Source: Owenia fusiformis
Taxonomy: Eukaryota > Annelida > Polychaeta > Sabellida > Oweniidae
Length of the DNA: 64,000 nt
Direction of reading: 5' to 3'
Assembly (NCBI GenBank): GCA_903813345.2
Contig: CAIIXF020000001.1
Coordinates: 57,460,270-57,524,269, forward strand
Within the stretch, counting starts at the first letter, position 1. Each line of letters opens with the position of its first letter. Both the position numbers and the translations under genes were made by a program. Shown in pieces: positions 10,577 through 21,407 of the stretch. The notes below the pieces were generated by a model. That model was given only the letters and a program-made list of their open reading frames with translations. It did not search any database and was not told the origin of the DNA.

Positions 10577-13500
10577 TTATCTAGTTTTCCTTTTCCTTAC
10601 TTTACCAGTGTTTGTTTTGGTGATATGGTATTCCCTTATTAAATTTCTTGGAATATTTTCTTCATACTCCCATGTACTCTTTTTCTCATTACGCCACTTC
10701 ACCTTATAACACTTTTTTCCATTGTGTTTACCACATGCCAAGAGTCGCTCAACTTCTTGTACCTGAGGTGGCTGCTGATCACTTTCACTACTACTATCAC
10801 TAATACTACTACTACCTTGATCAATATGATTGTCATCCTGTAATACCTGTCCCTGTTGAACTCTTGGTATATTTGTTGGTCTTGTCTCTGGATCTACATA
10901 AGGCTTCAATCTATTTGCATGTACCAAAGATCTCAATAAACGATCATCACTACACCTTATTAGTTTGTATGTCATGTTAGCATTAGCCCTTACAATGTAA
11001 TATGGACCATGATATTTTCTACAATGTTTAGGTGTTAGACCTGTTGGAGTTTTAGGCACATGTAACCATACTCTATCACCTACCTTGAACTGTGGTAGTT
11101 TCGCCTTTTTATCATGTTGGGTTTTAGTCTTTATCTTTGCAGCTTCTTGATTCTCTTTAGCTATATCCCTTGCTACCTCTAAGTTAGTCTGTATATCTTG
11201 TAGTCTGTCTGTGACTGTACTTTGTCCCATACTTACTGGTACCATAGTATCTAGTGGCATAAGGGGTTCCTTACCATACAACAAATAGTAAGGGGAATAC
11301 CCAGTTGACTCAGTTGCTGGTGAAAACCTATAAGAGGCTAAAATACCTGGTAGAAGTTGTGGCCAATTAGATTGTTGTTTATCAACAAAACACCTAAATG
11401 CTTGATTGATTGTACTGTTCATCCTTTCGCAGCTTGAATTGGTCTCAGGGTGATAACTTGAGGTTGCCCTGTGTTCAATACCAAACATTCTACACAATTC
11501 TTGAATAACTTTTGACATGAAATTCTGGCCTCTATCTGTAATTAAAGTCTTCATGGAACCATATCTACATATGAATTCTGTAAACAATACCCTGGCTACC
11601 TCTGTTGCTTCTATAGATTTCAAGGCAACCGCTTCTGGCCACTTCGAAAATGAGTCTACAATCAAAAGAATGTACTGAAATCCATTTACCTTGTGTATAG
11701 GTCCTAGTATATCCATGTGGACACGACTGAATAGACTTCCTGTTGGTAATGGTTGTAAGGGTGCTCTCTGGCCATGATACCTTTTTGATTGTTGACAAAT
11801 TTCACATGATTTTACATATTTCTCTATGTCAGAATACATTTTTGGCCAGTAATATTTGTACCTGATTGTGTTGTATGTCCTATCTTGACCTTGATGCCCT
11901 CCCATTAAGGAGTCATGATAACACTGTAGAACATCCTCTCTCAATTGTTGTGGTATTGCTAATTGTATTACAACTCTGTCTGATTTATGACCCTTTCCCC
12001 TTGGATAATACATATGATATAGAATACCATCTTTGATAAGAAAATCCTGACTTTCAAGTATTACCTTTCTTGCTAAGTTCTCTTTGTCTGGTAACTCATC
12101 TTGCTCTAAATACTTTATGTATATTTGCAGTTGGGGATCTTGTCTTTGTTTATTTTGAAACACCTCATTTGATGATTGAGTAATTTCACATATTGAACTT
12201 AGGGCACTTAGGTCACTACACATACCTGTTTGTTGTTTTGATTCACTTATTGGACACTTAACATTTTGACCTTCTGACCCTATATTACCTGTTTGCATTG
12301 TAGTAGGGCTTGGAATACTATAAGCTACCCATTCATCAGTGCAGTTGTCTTGTGTAATACCTGAGTCCTCTGTTTGTATTGTTGTGGTTTGTTGACACAT
12401 TTGTTTACATTCATTTACTTCATATGGTCTCCGGCTTAATGCATCTGCATTTGAGTTTGATTTGCCACACCTGAACTCAATGGTGAAATCATATGCTTGA
12501 AGTTTGATTGACCACCTACCTAGCCTACCTGTATGATCTTTAATTGATTGCAGGTACTTTAATGAGATGTGATCAGTGTAAACTATAAAATGTGCATTTG
12601 CTATGTATATGTGGTATTCATTGATTGCTTCAATTAAAGCAAGGCATTCTCTCTCAGTAATGGACCACTTTCTCTCTCCTGTTGAGAGTGACCTACCTCC
12701 ATAGCTAACTGCTCTCTCTCTCCCTTGTTCGTCTATTTGACCTAATATGTAACCAATAGCTGTACCTGAAGCGTCACATGATATAATGAACGGCTTTTGT
12801 AAGTCAGGATATACTAACACTGGTTCTGTAGTCAACATAATTTTTGATTCTTGAAATGCATTTTCACATTGTTCATCCCAAACAAACTCGACATTTTTTC
12901 GCATAAGATTGTTTAGTGGGGCTACTATGTTACTAAAACCCTTAACAAATCTGCGGTAAAAGTTACAAAGTCCCAAATATGCCCTTACCTCTGTGACATT
13001 TGTAGGTTGTGGGTATGATAGAATTGCCTTGATCTTTTCATTGTCTACTGTTATACCTTCTTTGGTGAAGACAAAACCCAAATAAACAACCTTTTCCAGT
13101 GCTAGTTTACATTTTGAGGGTTTAAGCTTCAAATTTGCTTTTCTAAGTCTTGTGAATACCTGGTCTAAATGGTTTAAATGCTCTTTCATGTCTTTACTGA
13201 AAACAATTATGTCATCACAGTAAACCAACACAAAGTCCCATGTAAGACCTTTCAAAACATCATTCATGACCCTCTGAAATGACATTGGTGCATTTTTGAG
13301 GCCAAAAGGCATTCTGTTGAACTGAAATTTGCCCTTGTGGGTTACAAATGCTGTTTTATGCTTTGAGGTTTCACTAAGAGGTAATTGCCAAAACCCACTA
13401 TGCATGTCCAAAACTGAAAATATTGTTGCTTTTGAATGCGCTATGCAATCTATAATGTCATTTAATTGTGGAAGAGGGTAATGAATTGCTTCTGTGTTTT

Positions 13501-14356
13501 TATTGAGCCTTCTGTAGTCTATTGCTAACCTGTACTCATTTGACTTCTTTTTCACTAACACAACAGGGCTAGCATATTCTGACACAGAATGTTCAATTAT
13601 GCCATATTCTAACATTTGGTCACATTGTTTGTCAATTTCATTTTTCTGTTCTTGAGAATACCTATAGAATCTTTGCTGGACTGGCTTATCTGATTTTGTT
13701 CTTATAACATGCTCATATGTACTATTTGCACAGCCTAGCTCATTCATGTTTTGAGAAAAGACATCTTTATTTTTATCAATGAAAGTTATCAATTCTGCCT
13801 TTTCCCCTTCTGGTAATTTACATTTCTCTAGATTGATACCTGATGTTTGTACTTCACTACCAGTAGCTACATTATTTACACATGCTGTTAGTCTTGGTTC
13901 ATTAGTAGTATATGTACTATGTTTAATAGGATCTCCCCTTTGTAAAATGACAACTTTTTGTGTGAAGTCTATGAGTGCTTGACTTTGTGAGAAGAAGTCC
14001 TCACCTAAAATTACATCATGATTTGCACTTTTGAGGATATGCATTGGTTGAACGTACTCAAATTCTTCAAATTTTAGAGGAACATTTGCCACACCCAGTA
14101 CTTCTAGCTTGTGAGTTTCTCCCCCAGCCCCATATAACTCAATATTAGTTGGACTGATAGGACATTTCTTGTGCAAGTTCAATTTTTCATAGAGTGCTAA
14201 TCTCATACAGGATTGTTCTGCACCAGTATCTACCAAGGCTTTGATATTATTGTCAACTATGTTTGTATGAATAATTATGTTTGAAACTGATCTTTGCAAA
14301 TTAACCTTGACTGATTGAACTGCAGGGATGGCCACCTTGCCACTATCACTTTTCAC
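10577..14356 (-). CDS. Pol polyprotein of the Ty3/gypsy element
   Basis: About 1259 residues. In order: an aspartic protease with DTGAEQS near residue 43; reverse transcriptase with the YCDDIIVFS catalytic box; RNase H starting DASGTAIGY; integrase with an HHCC zinc finger (ends CEICQQSK), the catalytic core (HMDILGP, TDRGQNF) and the GKEPLMP region; and a chromodomain at about 1196-1243 with the YKVKW and TWEYEENI signatures. The domain order protease-RT-RH-integrase defines Ty3/gypsy. Pol follows gag in the same reading frame, so read-through rather than frameshifting is the simplest expression mode. Confidence 0.92.
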   Translation of the reverse strand: MKSDSGKVAIPAVQSVKVNLQRSVSNIIIHTNIVDNNIKALVDTGAEQSCMRLALYEKLNLHKKCPISPTNIELYGAGGETHKLEVLGVANVPLKFEEFEYVQPMHILKSANHDVILGEDFFSQSQALIDFTQKVVILQRGDPIKHSTYTTNEPRLTACVNNVATGSEVQTSGINLEKCKLPEGEKAELITFIDKNKDVFSQNMNELGCANSTYEHVIRTKSDKPVQQRFYRYSQEQKNEIDKQCDQMLEYGIIEHSVSEYASPVVLVKKKSNEYRLAIDYRRLNKNTEAIHYPLPQLNDIIDCIAHSKATIFSVLDMHSGFWQLPLSETSKHKTAFVTHKGKFQFNRMPFGLKNAPMSFQRVMNDVLKGLTWDFVLVYCDDIIVFSKDMKEHLNHLDQVFTRLRKANLKLKPSKCKLALEKVVYLGFVFTKEGITVDNEKIKAILSYPQPTNVTEVRAYLGLCNFYRRFVKGFSNIVAPLNNLMRKNVEFVWDEQCENAFQESKIMLTTEPVLVYPDLQKPFIISCDASGTAIGYILGQIDEQGRERAVSYGGRSLSTGERKWSITERECLALIEAINEYHIYIANAHFIVYTDHISLKYLQSIKDHTGRLGRWSIKLQAYDFTIEFRCGKSNSNADALSRRPYEVNECKQMCQQTTTIQTEDSGITQDNCTDEWVAYSIPSPTTMQTGNIGSEGQNVKCPISESKQQTGMCSDLSALSSICEITQSSNEVFQNKQRQDPQLQIYIKYLEQDELPDKENLARKVILESQDFLIKDGILYHMYYPRGKGHKSDRVVIQLAIPQQLREDVLQCYHDSLMGGHQGQDRTYNTIRYKYYWPKMYSDIEKYVKSCEICQQSKRYHGQRAPLQPLPTGSLFSRVHMDILGPIHKVNGFQYILLIVDSFSKWPEAVALKSIEATEVARVLFTEFICRYGSMKTLITDRGQNFMSKVIQELCRMFGIEHRATSSYHPETNSSCERMNSTINQAFRCFVDKQQSNWPQLLPGILASYRFSPATESTGYSPYYLLYGKEPLMPLDTMVPVSMGQSTVTDRLQDIQTNLEVARDIAKENQEAAKIKTKTQHDKKAKLPQFKVGDRVWLHVPKTPTGLTPKHCRKYHGPYYIVRANANMTYKLIRCSDDRLLRSLVHANRLKPYVDPETRPTNIPRVQQGQVLQDDNHIDQGSSSISDSSSESDQQPPQVQEVERLLACGKHNGKKCYKVKWRNEKKSTWEYEENIPRNLIREYHITKTNTGKVRKRKTR

Positions 14357-14425
14357 TTGTTTAAACTTTTGATTGTCAACTTTAGTTTCAAGGTGCCCAT
14401 CCCTATGAGGAACAGGCGCGAGTCC

Positions 14426-15349
14426 TCATTTAGCAACGTTTCGACACATATACGAATAATGCCCCCCGCGACCACACTGAAAGCACTGCTTAAACCTAGC
14501 ATAACAATTTAATGAAAGGTGGTTTGACTTACCGCACCTCTCACACTGGTTTCTGCTTGATGAATTTTGCTGCATAAATTGTTGGTCATGTTGGGGATAC
14601 CGTTTCTGTTGTTGCGTAAACTGTTGATTCCCAGGAAATTGGTTCTGTTGTTGAAACGGATTCTGCGGTTGATACTGCTTTTGCGGTTGGTACTGATTCT
14701 GCGGTTGATACTGGTTCTGCTGTCTTTGGGCACTTTGTTGCACTGGAAACTGGTTATTGTTGGCATAGCGTTGACCCATGGCATCGACTGTGACTGCAGC
14801 AACGGATAGCTTATCGACTTTATCCGTGAGAATTTTAATCGAGGCTGCTAACATCTCTGGCGCTGAATCTTGGGGCATGTTGCTATGAATCCTTGCGAAC
14901 TTAACAGCTTGTTCTAAATTTTCAGGTTCTTTGAGCCTTACAAAGTTCTTTGTAGATGTATTCAATCCTTGGACAAAGAGTTCTTTAACATCCTCAGCAT
15001 CCTTTTTTAGTCTGCTGGTATAATACATGAGCTTGTTGTGGAATTCATCCACAGACATATCATTTTGTTTGAGAGTATCCAATTTATCCAACAACTCCCA
15101 TCTTTCCGATTGTTTGGGTGGGAACCTCTCTTTAAGTGCTTCCGTCAATTCCTCCCAGTCGTTCTTTGTATTTTCCTCTAATTGTTCAAAGTATTTTGCT
15201 GCTTCTCCTTTGACTAAAAGTGGGATTAAACTACATTTTCTTTGTTGGTTCCAGTTCTTTAAATTTGCGAATGTGTCAATAGTGTTTAACCAAATAATAA
15301 CGTTTTCTTCTGATTTTCCATGGAATTTGTCCAATATTGATAAATCCAT
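14426..15349 (-). CDS. Gag protein of the Ty3/gypsy element
   Basis: 307 residues starting MDLSILDKFHGKSEENV, about 30 bases downstream of the 5' LTR. A helical retrotransposon capsid-type region covers the first 170 residues. It is followed by a Gln/Asn-rich low-complexity stretch of repeated QYQPQN units, then two CCHC zinc knuckles (CERCGKSNHLSLNC and CFQCGRGGHYSYMC) at the C-terminus. This is a standard Ty3/gypsy Gag layout. Confidence 0.9.
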   Translation of the reverse strand: MDLSILDKFHGKSEENVIIWLNTIDTFANLKNWNQQRKCSLIPLLVKGEAAKYFEQLEENTKNDWEELTEALKERFPPKQSERWELLDKLDTLKQNDMSVDEFHNKLMYYTSRLKKDAEDVKELFVQGLNTSTKNFVRLKEPENLEQAVKFARIHSNMPQDSAPEMLAASIKILTDKVDKLSVAAVTVDAMGQRYANNNQFPVQQSAQRQQNQYQPQNQYQPQKQYQPQNPFQQQNQFPGNQQFTQQQKRYPQHDQQFMQQNSSSRNQCERCGKSNHLSLNCYARFKQCFQCGRGGHYSYMCRNVAK

Positions 15350-15381
15350 TGTTGTTAAACCTCAGGCAGCTCCACCAAAAT

Positions 15382-15941
15382 ATGACCGGGCTTTCTTTAT
15401 ATTAAATGTACACAATAGTGTGATGTTTTAATTTCTATCTTTTATTTATTTCACTTGTTTTCACTTCTAATCTACTGCTAAATCTAGGTATGTCTTTTTG
15501 AAGTCTAGGCCGAAAGTGACCCAAATCTCACATGGCATATAGTATATTCTTCAAAACCAGACATCACATGATCACTTCAAATCTGTTATGTTAAAAGTTT
15601 AACAATAGGAAGACTGCTTCAAATCCTAATTAGAATCCAAGATATAGAAATGTAAATTAAATGTAAATTAAAGAAACATTTGTAAGTCTGAAGATGCTCT
15701 GAACAATTGTAATGATTGCATATTTAATGTGAGAAACTGACCAGAGATATCCCAGGTGTACTACATGACCTGTTGTTTATCTAAATGCTTTTTGTATCAT
15801 GTTTCCATTAATTAATTTACAAAGTAAAAACAAAGTAAAAGTATAAGATATTAATTATAAAATACAACATGAAAATCACTCCGTCACATTTGCTTCTCCT
15901 CCAAAGAATGCGTCCCGCATTCTAAATGAAAATCACTCCGT
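15382..15941 (-). repeat. 5' LTR
   Basis: 560 bp, partner of 8041-8600. Downstream in element orientation comes TTTTGGTGGAGCTGCC, whose TGG start is compatible with a tRNA primer site; the tRNA is not identified. The gag start lies about 30 bp further. Confidence 0.9.
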
Positions 15942-15947
15942 CACACT

Positions 15948-16855
15948 AAGAACCACCCCTGAAAATTTGAAATTGATCCCTCACACAGTTAACCAGAATA
16001 CATGTAAACAAGGCTTTACAAACAAGACTTTAGGACGGAAAATCCAAAATGACTGCCTTGACATTAATACAGAATGCCAAAAAACTAATCAGATCTAGAT
16101 TTTTATACTAAGAATCATCCCTGAAAATTTGAAATTGATCTACCAAACGGTTCACCTGGAAATGCGTAGACAAAACTTTACAGACAAGATTTTAGGACAG
16201 AAAATCCAAAATGGCTGCCTTGACATTTACCCAGAATGCCAAAAAACTAATCAGATCTAGATTTTCATACTAAGAATCATGCCTGAAAATTTGAAATTGA
16301 TCTACCACAAGGTTCACCTAAAAATGCGTAGACAAGACTTTACGGGCAAGATTTTAAGATGGAAAATCCAAAATGGCTGCCTTGACATTTATCCAGAATA
16401 CCAAAAAACTAATCAGATCTAGATTTTCATACTAAGAATCATGCCTGAAAATTTGAAATTGATCTACCACAAGGTTCACCTAAAAATGCGTAGACAAGAC
16501 TTTACGGGCAAGATTTTAAGATGGAAAATCCAAAATGGCTGCCTTGACATTTATCCAGAATGCCAAAAAACTAATCAGATCTAGATTTTCATACTAAGAA
16601 TCATCCCTGAAAATTTGAAATTGATCTAATAAACAGTTAACCTGGAAATGCGTAGACAAGACTTTACAGACAAGATTTTAGGACGGAAAATCCAAAATGG
16701 CTGCCTTGACATTTACCCAGAATACCCAAAACCTAATCAGATCTAGATTTTCATACTAAGAATCATCCCTGAAAATTTGAAATTGATCTACCAAACGGTT
16801 CACCTGAAAACGCGAAGACAAGACTTTACAGACAAGATTTTAAGACGGAATAAAA
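15948..16855. repeat. 162-bp tandem array
   Basis: The phrase aagaatcatccctgaaaa starts at 15948, 16110, 16272, 16434, 16596 and 16758, an exact 162-bp period, giving about 5.6 units. Each unit contains 'tagacaagacttta', 'ggaaaatccaaaatggctgc' and 'aatcagatctagatttt'. Units at 16272 and 16434 are almost identical. Diverged relatives occur at 17040-17280 and 46780-46920. Confidence 0.9.
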
Positions 16856-17400
16856 AAGTGATTATGAGTTTTTGCTGATTTCTTTTTACAAAATTATCAC
16901 ATATAACTACTGTTAACAATAACATAGGCTTTTACAACAAAGTGCACCTGAAATTATTTATAAAGCTACAAAATAGTTAAAGTATGATAACTAAAAAACA
17001 CCATTCAATATGATACAAAGTATAATCCCGCGCTAACCTTTCTTAAAACATTCAAAATGGCTGACATGACTGAGCTAACAGGTCCAAAACCTAATCAGAT
17101 GTACAAACGTGAGCTGAACAAGATTTTAAGTTTCAAAAGCAACTGTGAAGCCATTTTTCTTAAAGTTTGCAGACAAGGATTTTAGCATTTGACTTCAAAA
17201 TGGCCGACAAGAAGTAGGTATCGAGTTAAATTTTTTTCATCCACATCTAGATGCACTCATAAGTTATCCCTGAAAATTTGAAGGTGATATCTGTAGCAGT
17301 TTTGGAGAAAACTGCCAGACGGACGGACAGACGGACAGACAGACAGGCCGTCAATATGGCCCCACACTATGTGATGGGGACATAATAAAAACAAAAACAG
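16856..17400. repeat. Diverged repeat tail with (CAGA/GACG)n tract
   Basis: Repeat-derived sequence with 'caaaatggccgac' phrases and a gacggacggacagac microsatellite at 17318-17345, ending in atggggacataataaa. The same closing formula (gacataataaaa) ends the repeat near 26050. No gene is seen. Confidence 0.55.
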
Positions 17401-17744
17401 GAGCCCTGTTATTGTAGTTACCATTACATTTAAGTCACATGATATAAAATGGGAGATGTGTGCTTTAGTTTGTAATTTCAAATAGGATGGATAGCAGTAT
17501 GCAATTAAATGGAAAGCTAGTAATTACTTATTTAAGAATGGCTACTCATCAACCAAAATAAACATCTCAAAGAAAATTCAAGGGATGCCACTGTATCTCA
17601 AAGGCCACTCACACTCAAATGGTCACCATCCTTATAATATTTTCATATACCATCTGAACCATGGCTTTGAACTTGTATGTTTTCAATGTCATTTATATGT
17701 TATGTAGTTATTACTATATAAACATCTCAATTTTAAAACAACAG

Positions 17745-17935
17745 ACTCTGTCTTGAAAGATATTAATAATATTTTACATAAATTCATCTGGAATCTAAAA
17801 CCGCATTATTGTGGAAGTGAACAGATCAAAGGAAAAATACTAAGACAAAGCATTGAAAACGGTGGGTTAAATATGGTGGACATTTTTTTGTGTAAAGTGC
17901 TCCACCATTGGTCTGGGTATTACATATAAAAATGT
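17745..17935 (+). mobile_element. LINE reverse transcriptase C-terminal fragment
   Basis: In one plus-strand frame the sequence gives ...INNILHKFIWNLK... followed by ...IKGKILRQSIENGGLNMVDI... and then LHHW. This matches the 'FIWxxK..RIK...L....GGLxMxD' signature found downstream of the catalytic core in L1-like and related LINEs. Only about 190 bp survive. Confidence 0.55.
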
Positions 17936-17964
17936 AAAAAAATGTAAAAAAATTATGAGTCAAC

Positions 17965-20900
17965 CTCAGGGGTACTGGTGTTATACTCACCAGTTAGATT
18001 TCTCTTCATAAGACACAGGGACACTGGTGTTATACTGACCAGTTAGATTTCTCTTCATAAGACACAGGGGCACTGTTGTTATACTCACCAGTAAGATATC
18101 TCTTCATAAGACAAAGGGACACTGGTGTTATACTCACCAGTTAGATTTCTCCTCATAAGACACAGGGGCACTGTTATTATACTCACTAGTTAGATATCTG
18201 TTCGTAAGACACAGGGGACTGGTGTTATACTCACTATTTAGATATCTCTTCATAAGACACAGGGACACTGGTGTTATACTCGCCAGTTAGATTTCTCTTC
18301 ATAAGACACAAGGACACTGGTGTTATACTGACCAGTTAGATTTCTCTTCATAAGACACAGGGGCACTGTTGTTATACTCACCAGTAAGATATCTCTTCAT
18401 AAGACAAAGGGACACTGGTGTTATACTCACCAGTTAGATTTCTCCTCATAAGACACAGGGGCACTGTTATTATACTCACTAGTTAGATATCTGTTCGTAA
18501 GACACAAGAGACTGGTGTTATACTCACTATTTAGATATCTCTTCATAAGACACAGGGACACTGGTGTTATACTCGCCAGTTAGATTTCTCTTCATAAGAC
18601 ACAGGGGCACTGTTGTTATACTCACCAGTTAGATATCTCTTTATAAGACACAGGGGCACTGGTGTTATACTCACCAGTTAGATATCTCTTCACAAGACAC
18701 AGGGGACTGGTGTTATACTCAACAGTTAGATATCTCTTCATAAGACACAAGGGCACTGTTGTTATACTCACCCATTAGATATCTCTTCATAAGACACAGG
18801 TGCACTGGTGTTATACTCACCAGTTAGATATCTCTTCATAAGAGAGAGGGGCACTGTTGTTATACTCACCAGTTAGATATATCTTCATAAGACACAGGGG
18901 CACTGGTGTTATACTCAACAGTAAGATATGTCTTCATAAGACACAGGGGCACTGGTGTTATACTCAACAGTTAGATATCTCTTCATAAGACACAGGGGCA
19001 CTGTTGTTATACTCACCCATTAGATATCTCTTCATAAGACAAAGTGGCACTGGTGTTATACTCACCAGTTAGATATATCTTCATAAGACACAGGGGCACT
19101 GTTGTTATACTCACCAGTAAGATATCTCTTCATAAAACAAAGGGGCACTGTTGTTCTACTCACCAGTTAGATATCTCTTCATAAGACACAAGGGCACTGG
19201 TGTTATACTCACCAGTTAGATATCTCTTCATAAGACACAAGGGCACTGGTGTTATATTTACCAGTTAGATATGTCTTCATAAGACACAGGGGCACTGTTG
19301 TTATACTCACCAGTTAGATATCTCTTCATAAGACACAGGGGCACTGGTGTTATACTCACCAGTTAGATATCTCTTCATAAGACAAAGGGACACTGTTGTT
19401 ATACTCACCAGTTAGATATCTTTTCATAAGACACAAGGGCACTGGCGTTATACTCACCCGTTAGATATCTCTTCACAAGACATAGGGGCACTGGTGTTAT
19501 ACTCACTAATTAGATATCTCTTCATAAGACACAGGGGCACTGATGTTATACTCACCAGTTAGATATCTCTTCATAAGACACAGGGGCACTGGTTTTATAC
19601 TCACTAGTTAGATATCTCTTCATAAGACACAGGGGCACTGTTGTTATACTCACCAGTTAGATATCTCTTTATAAGACACAGGTGCACTGGTGTTATACTC
19701 ACCAGTTAGATATCTCTTCATAAGACACAGGGGCACTGTTGTTATACTCACCAGTTAGATATCTCTTTATAAGACACAGGTGCACTGGTGTTATACTCAC
19801 CAGTTAGATATATTTTCATAAGACACAAGGGCACTGTTGTTATACTCACCAGTTAGATATCTTTTCATAAGACACAAGGGCACTGGCGTTATACTCACCC
19901 GTTAGATATCTCTTCACAAGACATAGGGGCACTGGTGTTATACTCACTAGTTAGATATCTCTTCATAAGACACAAGGGCACTGGCGTTATACTCACCCGT
20001 TAGATATCTCTTCACAAGACATAGGGGCACTGGTGTTATACTCACTAGTTAGATATCTCTTCATAAGACACAGGGGCACTGATGTTATACTCACCAGTTA
20101 GATATCTCTTCATAAGACACAGGGGCACTGGTTTTATACTCACTAGTTAGATATCTCTTCATAAGACACAGGGGCACTGTTGTTATACTCACCAGTTAGA
20201 TATCTCTTTATAAGACACAGGTGCACTGGTGTTATACTCACCAGTTAGATATCTCTTCATAAGACACAGGGGCACTGTTGTTATACTCACCAGTTAGATA
20301 TCTCTTTATAAGACACAGGTGCACTGGTGTTATACTCACCAGTTAGATATATTTTCATAAGACACAAGGGCACTGTTGTTATACTCACCAGTTAGATATC
20401 TTTTCATAAGACACAAGGGCACTGGCGTTATACTCACCCGTTAGATATCTCTTCACAAGACATAGGGGCACTGGTGTTATACTCACTAGTTAGATATCTC
20501 TTCATAAGACGCAAGGGCACTGTTGTTCTACTTATCAGTTAGATATCTCTTCATAAGACACAGGGGCACTGGTGTTATACTCACCAGTTAGATATCTCTT
20601 CATAAGACACAGGGGCACTGGTGTTATACTCACCAGTTAGATATCTCTTCATAAGACACAGCGGCACTGGGGTTATACTCAACAGTTAGATATCTCTTCA
20701 TAAGACACAGGGGCACTGTTGTTATACTCACCAGTTAGATATCTCTTCATAAGACACAGCGGCACTGGTGTTATACTCACCAGTTAGATATATCCTCATA
20801 AGACACAGGGGCACTGGTGTTATACTCACCAGTTAGATATCTCTTTATAAGACACAGGGGCACTGGTGTTATACTCACCAGTTAGATATCTCTTCATAAA

Positions 20901-21310
20901 ACAAAGGGGCACTGTTGTTCTACTCACCAGTTAGATATCTCTTCATAAGACACAGCGGCACTGGTGTTATACTCACCAGTTAGATATATCCTCATAAGAC
21001 ACAGCGGCACTGGTGTTATACTCACCAGTTAGATATATCCTCATAAGACACAGGGGCACTGGTGTCATACTCACCAGTTAGATATATCCTCATAAGACAC
21101 AGGGGCACTGGTGTTATACTCACCAGTTAGATATCTCTTCATAAGACACAGCGGCACTGGTGTTATACTCACCAGTTAGATATCTCTTCATAAGACACAG
21201 GGGTACTGTTGTTATACTCACCAGTTAGATATCTCTTCATATGACACAGCGGCACTGGTGTTATACTCACCAGTTAGATATCTGTTCATAGGAGACCGGG
21301 GCACTATTGT
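17965..21310. repeat. 49-bp minisatellite (about 68 copies) derived from a SHOC1 exon end plus splice donor
   Basis: The unit is 49 bp, built of gttatactcaccagttaga and tatctcttcataagacac followed by aggggcactgtt. Higher-order repeats are visible: a block of six units at about 18008-18300 recurs at 18308-18595, and a set near 19434-19520 recurs near 19890, 19980 and 20420. Read on the minus strand, each unit is the last 41 bases of the exon at 21271-21407 plus the first eight intron bases, so each unit contains ...ATATCTAACTG followed by GTGAGTAT, a consensus 5' splice site. The array begins immediately at that exon's donor. Confidence 0.93.
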
Positions 21311-21407
21311 TGTGCAGAATATGTGGATGGACCATATCTATGCCATTGACAGCTTCATGAATGCTCTGCAACAATGTTGGAAAACCACGCTGGGAAATCA
21401 CCAGTAC
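21271..21407 (-). CDS. SHOC1: SHOC1 exon 18, abutting the minisatellite
   Basis: 137 bp after the acceptor cattttctag; phase 0 in, phase 2 out. It encodes VLVISQRGFPTLLQSIHEAV, then NGIDMVHPHIL, then NNSAPVSYEQISN. The last 41 bases plus the GTGAGTAT donor are the template of the 49-bp array that fills the next 3.3 kb. The intron separating it from exon 17 is 13.8 kb and holds the BTB gene, the palindrome and several transposons. Confidence 0.65.

Larger units (their letters stand above)
8040..15944 (-). mobile_element. Ty3/gypsy LTR retrotransposon with chromodomain (looks whole)
   Basis: A 7.9-kb element in minus orientation, bounded by two 560-bp LTRs that look identical when read side by side and by a 5-bp target duplication ACTAA (8035-8039 and 15945-15949). 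It encodes separate gag and pol reading frames that both look whole, then about 2 kb of non-coding sequence before the 3' LTR. The identical LTRs indicate a very recent insertion. It landed inside a 162-bp tandem array, with array units on both sides. The C-terminal chromodomain points to the chromovirus side of the family. Confidence 0.92.

Noticed and set aside
14567-15431. Plus-strand Leu-rich ORFs across gag
   Set aside because: Antisense shadows of the Gln/Asn-rich gag repeat and capsid region.
17965-21310. CRISPR-like array
   Set aside because: The 49-bp units are directly adjacent with no spacers, the DNA is animal nuclear sequence, and the unit matches a neighbouring exon end.
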